Assembly: GCF_000372725.1 (NCBI RefSeq) | Contig: NW_005200461.1 | Coordinates: forward strand, 65,860-129,859 | DNA from: Emiliania huxleyi CCMP1516 | Lineage: Eukaryota > Haptophyta > Isochrysidales > Noelaerhabdaceae | Length of the DNA: 64,000 nucleotides | Direction of reading: 5' to 3' | In this document: positions 10,577 through 21,424 of the stretch, piece by piece | Position numbering within the stretch: position 1 is the first letter of the stretch | How the letters are laid out: each line of letters opens with the position of its first letter | Translations under genes and position numbers: made by a program | Notes under the pieces: generated by a model | The model's database searches: none | Seen by the model: only the letters and a program-made list of their open reading frames with translations | What the model was told of the DNA's origin: nothing

Positions 10577-11213
10577 AGCCTGGGAGCGAGCGTTCGTGCT
10601 CAACGCCCTTGCGGGTTGTTGCACGAGTATATGGGACACGATGTCTCAAAAATATGAGGGGTTTTGACTCCTACCAGCTCCTGACGCTATCCCTGGCAGC
10701 TCTAATGACCAGGATCAGTAGTGCTATAATAGAGGGTGCCCATACTAGCGCAGGAGCTGCCACACTCGCCCGGACCGTCCCTTTCTGGGTCCGGTTCCAC
10801 AGCCCGCGAGAGCCGACAGCGGGGCCGTGCCGCGGGTGCCTACTGCCGAGTGCCACAAACACTGCGCCGTCCCGCCATCACCTACAGGCTGTCTTGTGTG
10901 ATGGTTGGGATGTCCAAACCCCACCATCTTGGCTCTTGCGACCTCAAACCCGCGAGCTGTATGGGTGGTCCTGACGTCGACAGACGCCCGAGGACCACGG
11001 TGAAGCTGAGCTGGAACGAGTCGACAAGTCTCGTCTGAGCCCGTGGCGGTCGCCGGCTGGGTCGCTGTGCACGGACCGGTACCTCAGGCGTCACCTCCGC
11101 AGCCTCAGGTCTCACACTCCATCACCTCCGCCGGGACGCCGTCGGTGGCACGCTCGGCGGCGTACTTTCTGCAGCTCCATCTCGAGTACGGCGTCGAGTC
11201 TACTCACTCCTGT

Positions 11214-11256
11214 TGGATCTGTGCACTCCCTGGGTCCCAGGGAGTGCACAGATCCA
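11214..11256. repeat. Perfect hairpin inside transposon copy 1
   Basis: Two 21-base arms (left arm begins TGGATCTGTGCACTCCCTGG) pair perfectly around one base. The equivalent position in copy 2 (26735-26777) also folds, with a different stem sequence. Confidence 0.9.
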
Positions 11257-12026
11257 GCAAGCGGTGCGTCCCGGCAGCGCGCGCAGGCTGCGGAGCTGCA
11301 ACAAACTCGCACGCTTTTTTGGGACTAGCATACCTTGCGCGCACGCGCGCCAAATTTGTTTTTCTGTCTGCAACAACAGCCCGAGGGGTGAAATGTCTTT
11401 GTTGTCTCTGTAACGAAGGGCCCGCCGCTCCGCCTACGCCGGCGATGACCCTCTCGGCAGAGCGACATCGCGACACGCGAGCACCGGGCAGAGAAGGGGA
11501 CGCAGAAGCGGTTGGATGGAGAGGCAGCCGGCGCACGAGGAGAGGCAGCCGATGGAGCCGACGAGGTGAGTAGACACGAGTTTACCATTCTGCCCGGGGG
11601 GGGGGGGGGGGGCGCAAACCCTCCCCACCACTGCTACTCTGTACTGCATGCAACTCAGCAGTGGTCGCAAGCGTCGCAAAGGGCAGGGAGGCAGCCTCGC
11701 GCGCTGTCGAACGCCCCCCCGGCCCAGACAGAGGCATCACAATCATGCTCTGGCCAGCGTCTGGTGGCTCGGCATTGCGCAACACACGCCGCAATCAGCC
11801 TGAGAGCAGATGATGGGGTGGGCGCGGGTGGACGAGAGTGGAGCCGAGTTGGGTGGGAGAGGGAGCACGCACGTGCAGCGGTGCCGAGAGTGGGTTGAGA
11901 TGGCACCGCCTGCGGCCGCCCGGGCGACGGCTTGCGCAGGTATGTTGTTCATGTCCTTATCCGCCGCCGCTTGGCTGCAGCAGCCAATGACGCCGCCCGT
12001 CTTTGCGAAGCGGCGTCTGGACGCGC

Positions 12027-12140
12027 TTGGCGGTTGACGCCGGCCCGCCACTGCGCCTCGTGCGCGTCCACCTCCGTCGAGGTCGACGCGTCGGGATCGG
12101 AGCGCATCACCGAGACGCCAGAGCCCGCCTTCGCCGACAT
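12027..12140 (-). CDS. Possible first exon of a small gene within the transposon insert
   Basis: On the minus strand an ATG at 12140 opens a 38-residue frame (begins MSAKAGSGVSVMRSD) that ends at a possible GC-type donor (CAA then GCGCGT). A TATA-like TTATATTT lies about 65 bases upstream. No downstream exon could be fixed. It could be a captured host exon or chance. Confidence 0.3.
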
Positions 12141-12260
12141 GATTCCCCGCCGGAGAGCTCGGTGAGTGTGCCGTCGCCCGAAACGGAAAACCGGCCGCGG
12201 GGAAATATAAGGTAAGATTTTCGACGCTTTTGTCCCATATACTCGTGGAACAACCCTTGC

Positions 12261-12698
12261 GTACCTTGCGTACTGTGTTTGAGCGCGAGAGTTCGCGGCT
12301 TGCATTACTCTCGCGACACGGTGGCTCCCGCGCCAGATCCCGGGGCGCGTCTATCTCTTCACACTTCTGGACTTCAGACTTCACGCTCGTCTTAGCTCTT
12401 ACGATTTGTCGCGATTTCTGAAGCGCGCCGGAGGGCGCGCGCGCCGCGTGCGCCGCATTCTCGGTGATTCGCGCGTGTTACACGTCGGACACCCCCGAAA
12501 CTCACAACGACTCACAATGCTCGCACGCGCCCCTCTGAGCTCTGTGCGATCGAGTGTAACAAAAACGGTGCAAAAACGCGTATGTCTGGCGTATGTATTA
12601 TTGCTTGTAGATTGAGCGGGACCGGCGTCGGCGGCGACCGCGACCGGAAGAAAAATTACTCGTCGTGCCAGCCTCTTTCGCCCACGAGGAGGCGGGGG
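12261..12698. other. No gene recognised
   Basis: Contains short direct repeats of 'gcgtacctt' next to the transposon's right end and a comparatively AT-rich patch near 12540-12660. No coding frame is supported. Confidence 0.5.
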
Positions 12699-13724
12699 TC
12701 ATCTAGTCCTTCGCGCGAGGAGAAACTGTGCGCTCTCCCACACGCCCCGCGTGAGAAGCGTGCCCTCCTCCGCGCGCAGCACCTCGAAGCCGCGCGACTC
12801 CCCAAAGAGGTGCTCCATCTCGCCTCGCTGCAGCCGGCGGCTGGGTCGAAAAGGCGGCGCCTGCGGCGGCCCATCGCCGTCGAGAAACGTCGACCAGACG
12901 ACCAGCCCGCCCGGAGCGACGACCTCGGGCAGCGCGCGCAGCAGCGGCCGGTCGAGGAAGCGGCAGCCGTGCACAATAGAGATGGGCCGCTCGGTCAGAT
13001 CGGAGAGGCTCTGCTTGCGCACGTTCGCCAGCGCAAAGGCGGCCGACACGCCACACCCATCCGCAAGCCGCTGCGCCCGCTCCAGCGCGCCCTTGTGGTT
13101 GTCGACGCCAATCGTCTCCCACGTGTCTCCCAGCGTCTGCGCCAGGAAGACGGCGTCGCGGCCGCTGCCGCAGCCCACGTCTATCGCCGCTCCCGCCTCG
13201 GGAAGGTCGACTTGGCGCAGCGCGGACGCCAAGAAGGCGTTCGGGCGAAGCAGCGGCGCCGAGTCCGGCCCGCTCTCGCTCGCCGCGCCCTCCCAGAATG
13301 CCGAGTCGTCTGCATGTCGCTCCTCAAATTCCCATCCCTTCGGCAGCAGGAGCGCGCGGGCAGTCTCGAGCTCCGCCGCGCTGCCAACGAGGGTCAGCGG
13401 CCACTCGCCGGGCGGCGGGAGCTCGAAGAGGCGCGCGCGAAGTGACGTGAGCGGGAGAGAGCTGCTGCCGCTCAGATGGCACTGCTCAAAGGCCTCGCGC
13501 GGGCGCAAGTCTACCACCACCGGCGGCTCTCCAGCGGCAAGGAAGGAGGCCGGCGCCGAGAGGGCGGCGGCCGGGAGGAGGCTGAGGAGGGAGATGGTGG
13601 GGTTGGCGGTGGCGTGCAGACTTTTTTTGTTTGAGAAAAAAAACAAAAAATCATAGAAAGAAAGAAAAAAGCGTGGCGCCCCGCGATCGATAGCGATAGA
13701 CCTCGCCCCGGGCAGTGCGGCCAC
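12699..13724 (-). CDS. Rhodanese-like domain fused to a SAM methyltransferase
   Basis: 341-residue frame. Residues about 68-132 resemble a rhodanese fold (VVVDLRPREAFEQCHLSGSS), but the usual active-site Cys loop reads TLVGSAAELE, so sulfur transfer is unlikely. Residues about 178-290 form a class I methyltransferase with motif I AAIDVGCGSGRDAVFLA and an acidic strand ending IGVDNH. A membrane or targeting segment may lie at about 42-65. Homologous two-domain proteins exist in plants and algae; substrate unknown. The N-terminal 35 residues are encoded by an A/T-homopolymer stretch (13618-13680) that looks like 5' UTR or intron, so the start is uncertain. Confidence 0.75.
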   Translation of the reverse strand: MAALPGARSIAIDRGAPRFFLSFYDFLFFFSNKKSLHATANPTISLLSLLPAAALSAPASFLAAGEPPVVVDLRPREAFEQCHLSGSSSLPLTSLRARLFELPPPGEWPLTLVGSAAELETARALLLPKGWEFEERHADDSAFWEGAASESGPDSAPLLRPNAFLASALRQVDLPEAGAAIDVGCGSGRDAVFLAQTLGDTWETIGVDNHKGALERAQRLADGCGVSAAFALANVRKQSLSDLTERPISIVHGCRFLDRPLLRALPEVVAPGGLVVWSTFLDGDGPPQAPPFRPSRRLQRGEMEHLFGESRGFEVLRAEEGTLLTRGVWESAQFLLARRTR

Positions 13725-13765
13725 AGAGGATATCCACTCAAGAACCTAACGCCGACCGAGACTGA

Positions 13766-14600
13766 ATGGAGGAGTGGCAGAAGCAGCTGGTCGGCAAGTG
13801 GATTCTGGTGACGCACGACGGCCAGTACGACGCGTGGATGAAGCTGAAGGGTGTCTCTTGGGCAAATCGCAAGTGCGTGCAATCCAGCCACATGCCAGGC
13901 TGGCTGCCGTGACTGCGGACAACAATCTCACAGGTTGACTCTCTGTCGTAGGGTTGCGGCGGGGCTGTGCGATTCACTCGAATGCCGTTCGGCAGCAGCG
14001 ACTAGTAGGAACAGATCGATGGCGCTCATCATATAGGTCGGCCGTAAAGGATGTAGAGATCGCCGAGGGCGTCGTCACACATACGTACACGCTGCTCAAG
14101 ATGATCAAGGTCCTCTCCACACCAGGCCCGGTCCCGCTCGGCCGCTCGCAGAGCCGAACCCACACGCGTGCGGTCGCAGGTGAAGCAGACGCTCGACCCA
14201 GCGGCGACAGAGCCCGTTGAGGGCAGCGAGAATGGAGACCGCGTACTTCTCCTGGCGCGGTGGGACGCCGACACCTGCTCTCTGGTGCGCCGGCGCCGGC
14301 TCATATTCACCTCGATACCGCCGCTTTCATCGTTGGTGCACCCCCGCGCAGGTGTTCCACAAGACCTTTCCCGACAGGCAGCTTGTTGAGACGATGACAA
14401 ACGCCGTCTCCGAAGACGGTGCGGCGAGTCAAGCGCCGCGCATCTGCCCCGCCGCTACCTCCTGTGCGCCACGCCTCTGCCGCGCCGCAGGCGCGACCAT
14501 GACGGTAACACTCACCACCACGAGCAAGGGCGGCCAGAGTGTCACCACGGTCGACACCTTCTCGAGAGCCAGAGACTCGAAGCGGTGGAGCAGCGGCTGA
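13766..14600 (+). pseudogene. Fatty-acid-binding-protein/lipocalin-like gene, incomplete
   Basis: ATG at 13766 opens an exon (to about 13872, GT donor) whose product, with LVGKWILVTHDGQYDAWMKL and KGVSWANRK, resembles the first strands of the FABP/lipocalin family. Further possible exons are near 14044-14175 (contains VVTHTYTLL) and 14330-14600 (contains VFHKTFPDRQLVETMTN). The frames do not join cleanly in my reading, so it may be a decayed copy or have introns I could not place. Its last 80 bases recur at 17221-17302. Confidence 0.35.
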
Positions 14601-14815
14601 TGCGGCTAGCCATGTACTACGTAGACGAGGGGAGGGTCGGGTGCGTCGGTCGGCCGGCGGAGCCTGTCCGTCGGCGGGTGTTCGGGACGTGTAGTTCCCT
14701 CTTCCCCCCCCCCCCCCCCGCTCGGGGCGCGGGGGGGGGGGCTAGAGGCCGATCGGTGTGGGTCCGCCTCCGCGCTCCGGGGTGTCCGGCGCGCTCGAGT
14801 ACCCTTGCCCCCCCC
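14519..14815 (+). repeat. Duplicated segment, copy 1
   Basis: The first 80 bases (starting 'gagcaagggcggccagagtg') are almost identical to 17223-17302. Similarity continues more loosely through 'gtcggtcggccggcgga' and 'tccggcgcgctcgagt', matching to about 17588. It includes long C and G homopolymers. Confidence 0.8.
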
Positions 14816-14882
14816 CCCCAGCCCCCTTTGAGTGTGTGGAGGGAAATTTACCTTACCTTACCTTACCCCGTGGGGCGATACC

Positions 14883-15690
14883 TCACATACCTCGGTTCAC
14901 CCCCTCGCCGCCTGCTCCGCTGCGCGCGCCTGCAGCCTCGCCGCCCTCTGCTCGCTCGCGGAAGGCGGCGGGTCGGAGAGCAGCGAGAGAGACGGCAGCG
15001 GCAATGTCCGCCGGGTCAAAGCCCTCCCCCTCCCCCTCCCCCTCCCCCTCCTCCTCCTCCTCCTCCTCCTCCTCCTCCTCCTCCTCCTCCCCCTCCCCCT
15101 CCCCCTCCCCCTCCCCCTCCGCCGCCTCCTCTCGCAGCATCTCGTGCAGCGAGACGTCCTCCAGCAGCTCGCCGTCGTCGCACTGCACCGAGTATAGGCT
15201 CGACGTGCCGTCAAAGCCCACGACCTCGCCCGGGTACAAGGCGCCGCCGGAGTACCTGCTCGCCGACGAGGGAGTGTGAAGAGGCGCTGTTCACAGCAGC
15301 AGCTCCGAGAGAGGCACCAGAGCACCGGATGGCGCAGCGGCCTCCCACCTCGAACGGCGCGTCCTCCTCCTCGTAGCTGCTGGCCTCGGAAGGCCCTGCT
15401 GCGCCTTGCGGCGGTGCTTGCTGCGGCGGCGGCTCGAGCAGGCGGGCGGTGGTGTCCCGGAGGTGCCGCGCACGCGCCAGCGCCGCCTCCTCGGCGGTGG
15501 CGAAGAGGCCGAGAAAGTTCTGCTTGCCTCCAAACCCCACCCTCAGCTCGTACTTCTTGCCTCGCTCCTTCGGCTTGAAGATCACGTTCCTGTAGCCGCT
15601 GCTGCTGCTGCTGCTCGTAGCCAGCGTGAGGCCCTCCCGCTTTGCCTGCCGGGCTGCCTCGGCGCCAGCGGCAGAGGAAGGCGCAGGTGG

Positions 15691-15721
<31 letters not shown>

Positions 15722-16254
15722 ATGAGATCGCTGGTGTCCCTGCCCGCCTCCCAGCGGGCGTAGAAGAGCGCGGCCTGCTCGGCGGTGGCGAAGCAGCCGA
15801 GGAAGGCAGTCTTGCCGCGAGTCTTCACCTCCAGCTTGTACTTCTTGCTGCCTCGCTCCTTCGGGCAGTAACTAACGCCCTTGTAGCCGGTGCTATTGCT
15901 GCTCGTGGACAGGGTGAGGCCCTCCCTCGCCGCCTGCCGTATCGCCTCGGCGCCAGCGGCAGTGGGAGCCGGGCGAGGCTGCAGCAGCTTGGCGGCGTCG
16001 GCGCGGCCGTACTCTGAGCGAGCGTAGGCAGTGGCCGCCTCTTCGGCGGTTTCGAAGTAGCCGAGGCGGACACGCTTGCCGCCATCCCGCACCTTCGCCT
16101 CGAACTTCTTTTTGCTGCGGTTGTAGAACACGTTCTTATAGCCAGTCGAGCTGGTTTTCTTGGCGGCTGGGATCAACACGAGGCGCCCGGAAACCTGTGG
16201 CCGCCGAAACACCTCTCCGACGCGCTCGACTATAGTCTGCCGATCGGACGCCAT
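14883..16254 (-). CDS. Three-AP2-domain protein with C-terminal acidic Tudor-like module
   Basis: Two exons on the minus strand, 15326-16254 and 14883-15255, joined by a GT-AG intron (15256-15325) that keeps frame and gives 433 residues. AP2-like domains lie at about 38-83, 123-171 and 220-267 (each begins GYKNV, GYKGV or GYRNV and ends in an EEAA/EQAA helix), separated by Ala/Pro linkers. The second exon encodes a short chromatin-reader-like stretch (GALYPGEVVGFDG, then YSVQCDDGELLEDV) and a Glu/Gly tract of about 30 residues made by a CTC microsatellite at 15026-15118. AP2 domains bind DNA, so a nuclear regulator is likely. Met at 16254 was chosen because it follows an AT-rich leader; Met at 16266 or 16299 is possible. 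Confidence 0.8.
15026..15118 (+). repeat. CTCCCC/CTC microsatellite inside the AP2 gene
   Basis: A pure pyrimidine tract that encodes the Glu/Gly run of the AP2 protein on the minus strand. Its length is expected to vary between strains. Confidence 0.9.
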
Positions 16255-16485
16255 TTTGTCGAACATTTTGCAAAAGAAAATTCTTCGGCTGACATGCATG
16301 CATTCTGAAGGCCCGCGAGGGGAGCTCGATAGACTTGAGGGGCCAGGATACGCCGCGAGGAGGACGGAGTTACGCCGAAAGGCGAAAGAAGCCGCGAGAA
16401 CAAGGGACCGGCAGGCGGCGGCGCCGCAGGACGAGGCAGAAGAGAACGACGCGACGGGGAGGAAGCGACAAGGGAGAGAACGACG

Positions 16486-16627
16486 AGAGTGGGACGGCCG
16501 CGAGGTGGCATGAAGGTTGCAGCGAGAAGCGGCGAGAGACTGCGAAAAGAGATACGAAGAGGCAGACTCCCCAGGGTGGGCGACGGCTAGCGCATCACAC
16601 TCCTCTCCTTAAAAAATCCCTGTGTAG
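16486..16627 (-). repeat. Dispersed repeat family A, copy 2
   Basis: Reverse-strand copy of the repeat at 8099-8283 and 29681-29901. It joins directly to a truncated gene copy at 16627. Confidence 0.85.
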
Positions 16628-16936
16628 TTCTTGGTGGTCCATGTGACCTCATCGAGGTGCTGAGCGTGCGAAAGTTTGTTACTCAGCTGGTCCGCCGCCT
16701 GCCGAAGAATTTTGCGGACGCCGTCCCCGAAGCCGCCGAACGTCTCGAAGTCGAGCAAACGCAGGTCGCAATTCTTCTCCCGCGCGAACCGGTAGTCGCC
16801 CTTCTCGTAGCGGGCCGTCACAGGTGCCCCCGCCTCCGCCTCCCCCTCACTCTCCCCCTCCTCCTCTTCCGCCGCCGCCGCCTCCGCCTCTGCATCCTCC
16901 GCCTCCCTCCCCCCCTCCCCCCTCCCCCCCCCCCCC
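16627..16936 (-). pseudogene. Truncated paralogue of the 36090-36542 gene
   Basis: Encodes GDYRFAREKNCDLRLLDFE, then FGGFG and SNKLSHAQHLDEVTWTTKN, matching the 36090-36542 product over about 70 residues. The reading frame ends five residues into repeat family A, where the paralogue continues for another 30 residues. A Glu/Ala-rich stretch precedes the shared part in both. Function unknown; the shared domain is not one I recognise. It is either a truncated duplicate or a gene cut by the repeat. Confidence 0.7.
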
Positions 16937-16947
16937 CAAGATAAGAA

Positions 16948-16965
16948 TTTTACAACAAAACTGTG
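16948..16965 (-). mobile_element. Extremely 5'-truncated SINE-like copy (18 bases)
   Basis: Only the 3' end of the retroposon remains (minus strand CACAGTTTTGTTGTAAAA), between perfect 11-base direct repeats (plus strand CAAGATAAGAA, 16937-16947 and 16966-16976). See the fuller copies at 36572-36702 and 46772-46908. Confidence 0.7.
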
Positions 16966-17102
16966 CAAGATAAGAAAGCTAATGCTGCTAAGCAGCGATG
17001 TTGCTACATCCCGTTCATACTCCTGCGACGGTGTATCAGTGTCACCTTTTATGCCTCTATTGGACCTGCAATCTTCGGTTGCATCGCGACTTTGATAACA
17101 AC

Positions 17103-17181
17103 TCCGCTGGGTGCGCTTCTTAGCTCCCCGGCCCTGGGTGAGGTTGCTAATTGCACTCCAAGTGCTCCCCAAGTGCTCCTC
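17103..17181. repeat. Short dispersed repeat shared with 51293-51364
   Basis: Begins 'ccgctgggtgcgcttcttag' and continues through 'tgcactccaagtgctcc'; about 70 bases with few mismatches in the two places. No coding meaning found. Confidence 0.8.
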
Positions 17182-17220
17182 CTCCTTCAATTACTTACGG
17201 TTCCATTGGATTTTCTTCCT

Positions 17221-17610
17221 AAAGCGAGCAAGGGCGGCCAGAGTGTCACCACGGTCGACACCTTCTCGAGAGCCAGAGACTCGAAGCGGTGGAGCAGCGG
17301 CTGAGCGGCCTGCCATGCACTAGAGCCGTAAAGTACCGGCAGACGAGGGGAGGGTGCAGGGTCGGGTGCGTCGGTCGGCCGGCGGAACCTGTCCGTCGCG
17401 GCGGGTGTCGGGACGTGTAGTCGCTCCGCGGTGGCACGTCTCCCTCCTCGGCGCTCGGGGGCGCGGGGCGCGGGGCTCTACTTCCTCTATTTGTGTCCGC
17501 CTCCCCGCCCGCGGCCCGGGCGCCCGGGCGCGCGCGCGGGGCCTCGCCGCGCCGTCCGGGGTGTCCGGGCGTCCGGCGCGCTCGAGTTTGCGACTTGCCC
17601 TCGCGCGCTA
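17221..17610 (+). repeat. Duplicated segment, copy 2
   Basis: Matches 14519-14815, best over the first 80 bases. The remaining sequence to the dynein gene (17611-17980) holds no recognisable gene. Confidence 0.75.
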
Positions 17611-17980
17611 TCGCCTTGCGCGTCCGACCGGCCTGGTTCAGCTTTGACGTTCACAAAATAGATAATGTTGTACAAAACACGCTCACAGTGGGCTGGTGGG
17701 GACCGTCGACATATCACGGAGTTGTGCGCCACCCCGCCTCCGCGCACCCGCTGTTGCCGAGCTCTCCGTCTGTGAACATGGCACATGCAGTCGCGATAGC
17801 ACTCTCTCACTCCCTCCTCTCCAGCGGCGGCGTGCACGCGCGGTGGTGGATCACGACTCGGACCTGCAGGCGGGCGGGCCGGCGGTGAGGGAGGGCGTGG
17901 GCGGGCGAGGGAGGGCGAGGGAGGGGCGGGCGAGGGCGGGCGGGGAGAGGGAAGGGGTAGCGGGGGTGGCGGCGACCCGC

Positions 17981-19579
<1,599 letters not shown>

Positions 19580-21045
19580 CTAGCCGTCTTCCACATGGTC
19601 CCTCGGGTCCCTGCTGCTCCTAATCTCGTCGTACATCCTCCTACTGATCTCCGCAAAGTCCTGCTCCCTCCCTCGTCTCGCCCTGCGCGTCTGCTCCGCC
19701 TCCCCGTCGTCTGCCCTGCGTCGTCTGGCGACGGGTCCTCCATAGTCGGTCGAGGTCGCCGCCCTCCTCGTGCCTCTTCCCAGCGTTCCCTCGGCGGCCG
19801 ATGCCGTCTGCTCCGGCTCCCCAGTCCCCGGTTCTGCCCTGCTCTCGTCTGCGCTAGTTTCTGCTTCGTCATCACTGGCGCCTCTGTCTTCGCGTGAGCA
19901 CCAGCCTGAAGCCCGCCCAGCAGCTGAACCGCTCCCTAAGTCGAAGGAGCATCATCAGTCTCACCCACTTCGCTCGCTGCCCACCGTCTCCGCTCCCTCC
20001 CGCTTGAGCCGCCGTCGCGGCCCTCGTTCGTCCCACTGGCTGTTGGCCCGTCCCTGCGTTGCCTGCGTTATCCCTCCTCCTCCGCGACTCCCTCAAGGCC
20101 GGCCGAGCCTCTTTCCACCCAGTGAAGAGCTTCCTCAGCCACTCAATGTGTTCCTCTCCCTTCATTATGCGCGCCGTAGCCTCATCATTGAGCTGGATCC
20201 ACCTCTGCACCGCTCCCGTCGCCGCCTCCGCCACGATTTGCAAGTTCCTCGTGACCCCGGCGCCAACGTCCCTCCGACTCTTCTCCGAGAGATCATCTAC
20301 CAGTGCTGGCAACACCCCCCCGACGGCTGGGGCTAGTGCATCGTACCCGTCCTCATCCAGCACCCTATAGCGTGAGCCCTTCAGCGCAGCGACATGCGCT
20401 ATCCTCAGCGTCTTCAGCGTATCCTTGGAGTCGGGTGCCGCCTGGGCTACTTTGCTGATCGCCGTCCCCGTCTGCGCTCGCGCTACTCTGAGGAACCATC
20501 TGGCCTGCTCCCTATTCCCCAGGCAGGCGCCGCTAAGCAAGTGCGCCATCGTCGCTCTAGGCGGGTTCTCAGCTTCCTCGGTCCATTGCTGCGCGGCTTT
20601 CCGCACTGTAAGCAAATACACGCATTCGCCGCCCACTCCATTTCTCGTATCCTCTCCTTTCTTTCCTTCTGTCCCTCTTTCAGGCATTCTGTTTCCGCGG
20701 CCACTCGTTCCTTCCTCTCCGCCTCGAGTCCCTTCCTCTTCCCTTCCCGTGCTTTGATTATTGATGCCGCCGTCTGCTGCAGTGCCTTGAGTGAAGTCAC
20801 CACCCGTGTGTCATACTCCCTCATGATGTCTTCTGGCGGGTGGGAGGATGTAGGTGCGGTCGAGGCCGAGGACTCACCAGAGGCCTGCATGTTGGCGCTG
20901 TTGCGCGGAAGGTAGCCGCCGAGTGAGAGCGTCTCAGGATTGTCATCCTTCTTTTTTCGCTTGCTTTCTTTTTTCCGTAAAACTCTTTTTCGAACTTTGT
21001 CCAGCGTATGCCCTCATTTCTTCTTTTGCCTCCACGCCTCGCCAC
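19580..21045 (-). CDS. Unrecognised coiled-coil gene, probably multi-exon
   Basis: No family recognised. Four minus-strand pieces read like protein: 21045-20960 (starts MARRGGKRRNEGIRWTKFEK), about 20955-20625 (long Lys/Glu-rich helix), about 20612-19960 (helical, with YRVLDEDGYDALAP) and about 19915-19580 (acidic to basic tail ending DHVEDG and TAG). They lie in different frames, so introns or sequence errors must join them. One 3' splice site (tatttgcttacag) is visible near 20613. The first join coincides with an A-rich homopolymer near 20955 and could be a sequencing indel. Exon limits are approximate. Confidence 0.45.
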
Positions 21046-21120
21046 AGAAGCCGCTCAGGGAAGCAGGCGCAGCGCCGGCGGTGTCGCGCTCCACGAGGGG
21101 GGGGGGGGGGGTCCCACTAG

Positions 21121-21386
21121 CCTGAGCCCTGGTCTGACAGCCTGACAACAAACCCCGGACAGCGCCTGACAGTGCCCGACAGCCTGACAGCGCTGACAGC
21201 ACTTTCTCCGACAGTCTGACAGCACGTCTCTGACAGCCTGACAGCAGAGCCTGACATCAGAGGCGTCCCGTCGCTGTCAGGCCCTAACGTGACAGCCTGA
21301 CAGCTGCCCGACAGCCCGACAGCACACAGCGGCCTGACAGCAGCGCTGACAGCCCGACAGCCCGACCAGCCCGACAGCAGCACAGA
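21121..21386 (+). repeat. TGACAGC minisatellite, upstream array
   Basis: About 25 units built on CTGACAGC or CCGACAGC at spacings of 8 to 14 bases. It lies just 5' of a 3' splice site at 21424, so it is probably inside an intron of the following gene. Confidence 0.9.
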
Positions 21387-21424
21387 CCGTACTCAGGCCG
21401 TGCAGCCTCTTTCTTGTGTCCCAG

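Larger units (their letters stand above)
10613..12256 (+). mobile_element. TIR DNA transposon, copy 1 (long form)
   Basis: Both ends carry the same inverted terminal repeat of at least 23 bases, starting GGGTTGTTGC (left 10613-10637, right 12232-12256, one mismatch). It is flanked by a 4-base target duplication TTGC (10609-10612 and 12257-12260). Positions 10613-11325 and 12217-12256 match copy 2 (26138-26890) closely. The intervening 891 bases (11326-12216) are absent from copy 2. No transposase is recognisable, so the element is probably non-autonomous. Confidence 0.9.

Noticed and set aside
14041..14240. Separate small genes in each open frame after the FABP-like exon
   Set aside because: Frames are short, overlapping and without starts; better treated as pieces of one decayed or intron-containing gene.
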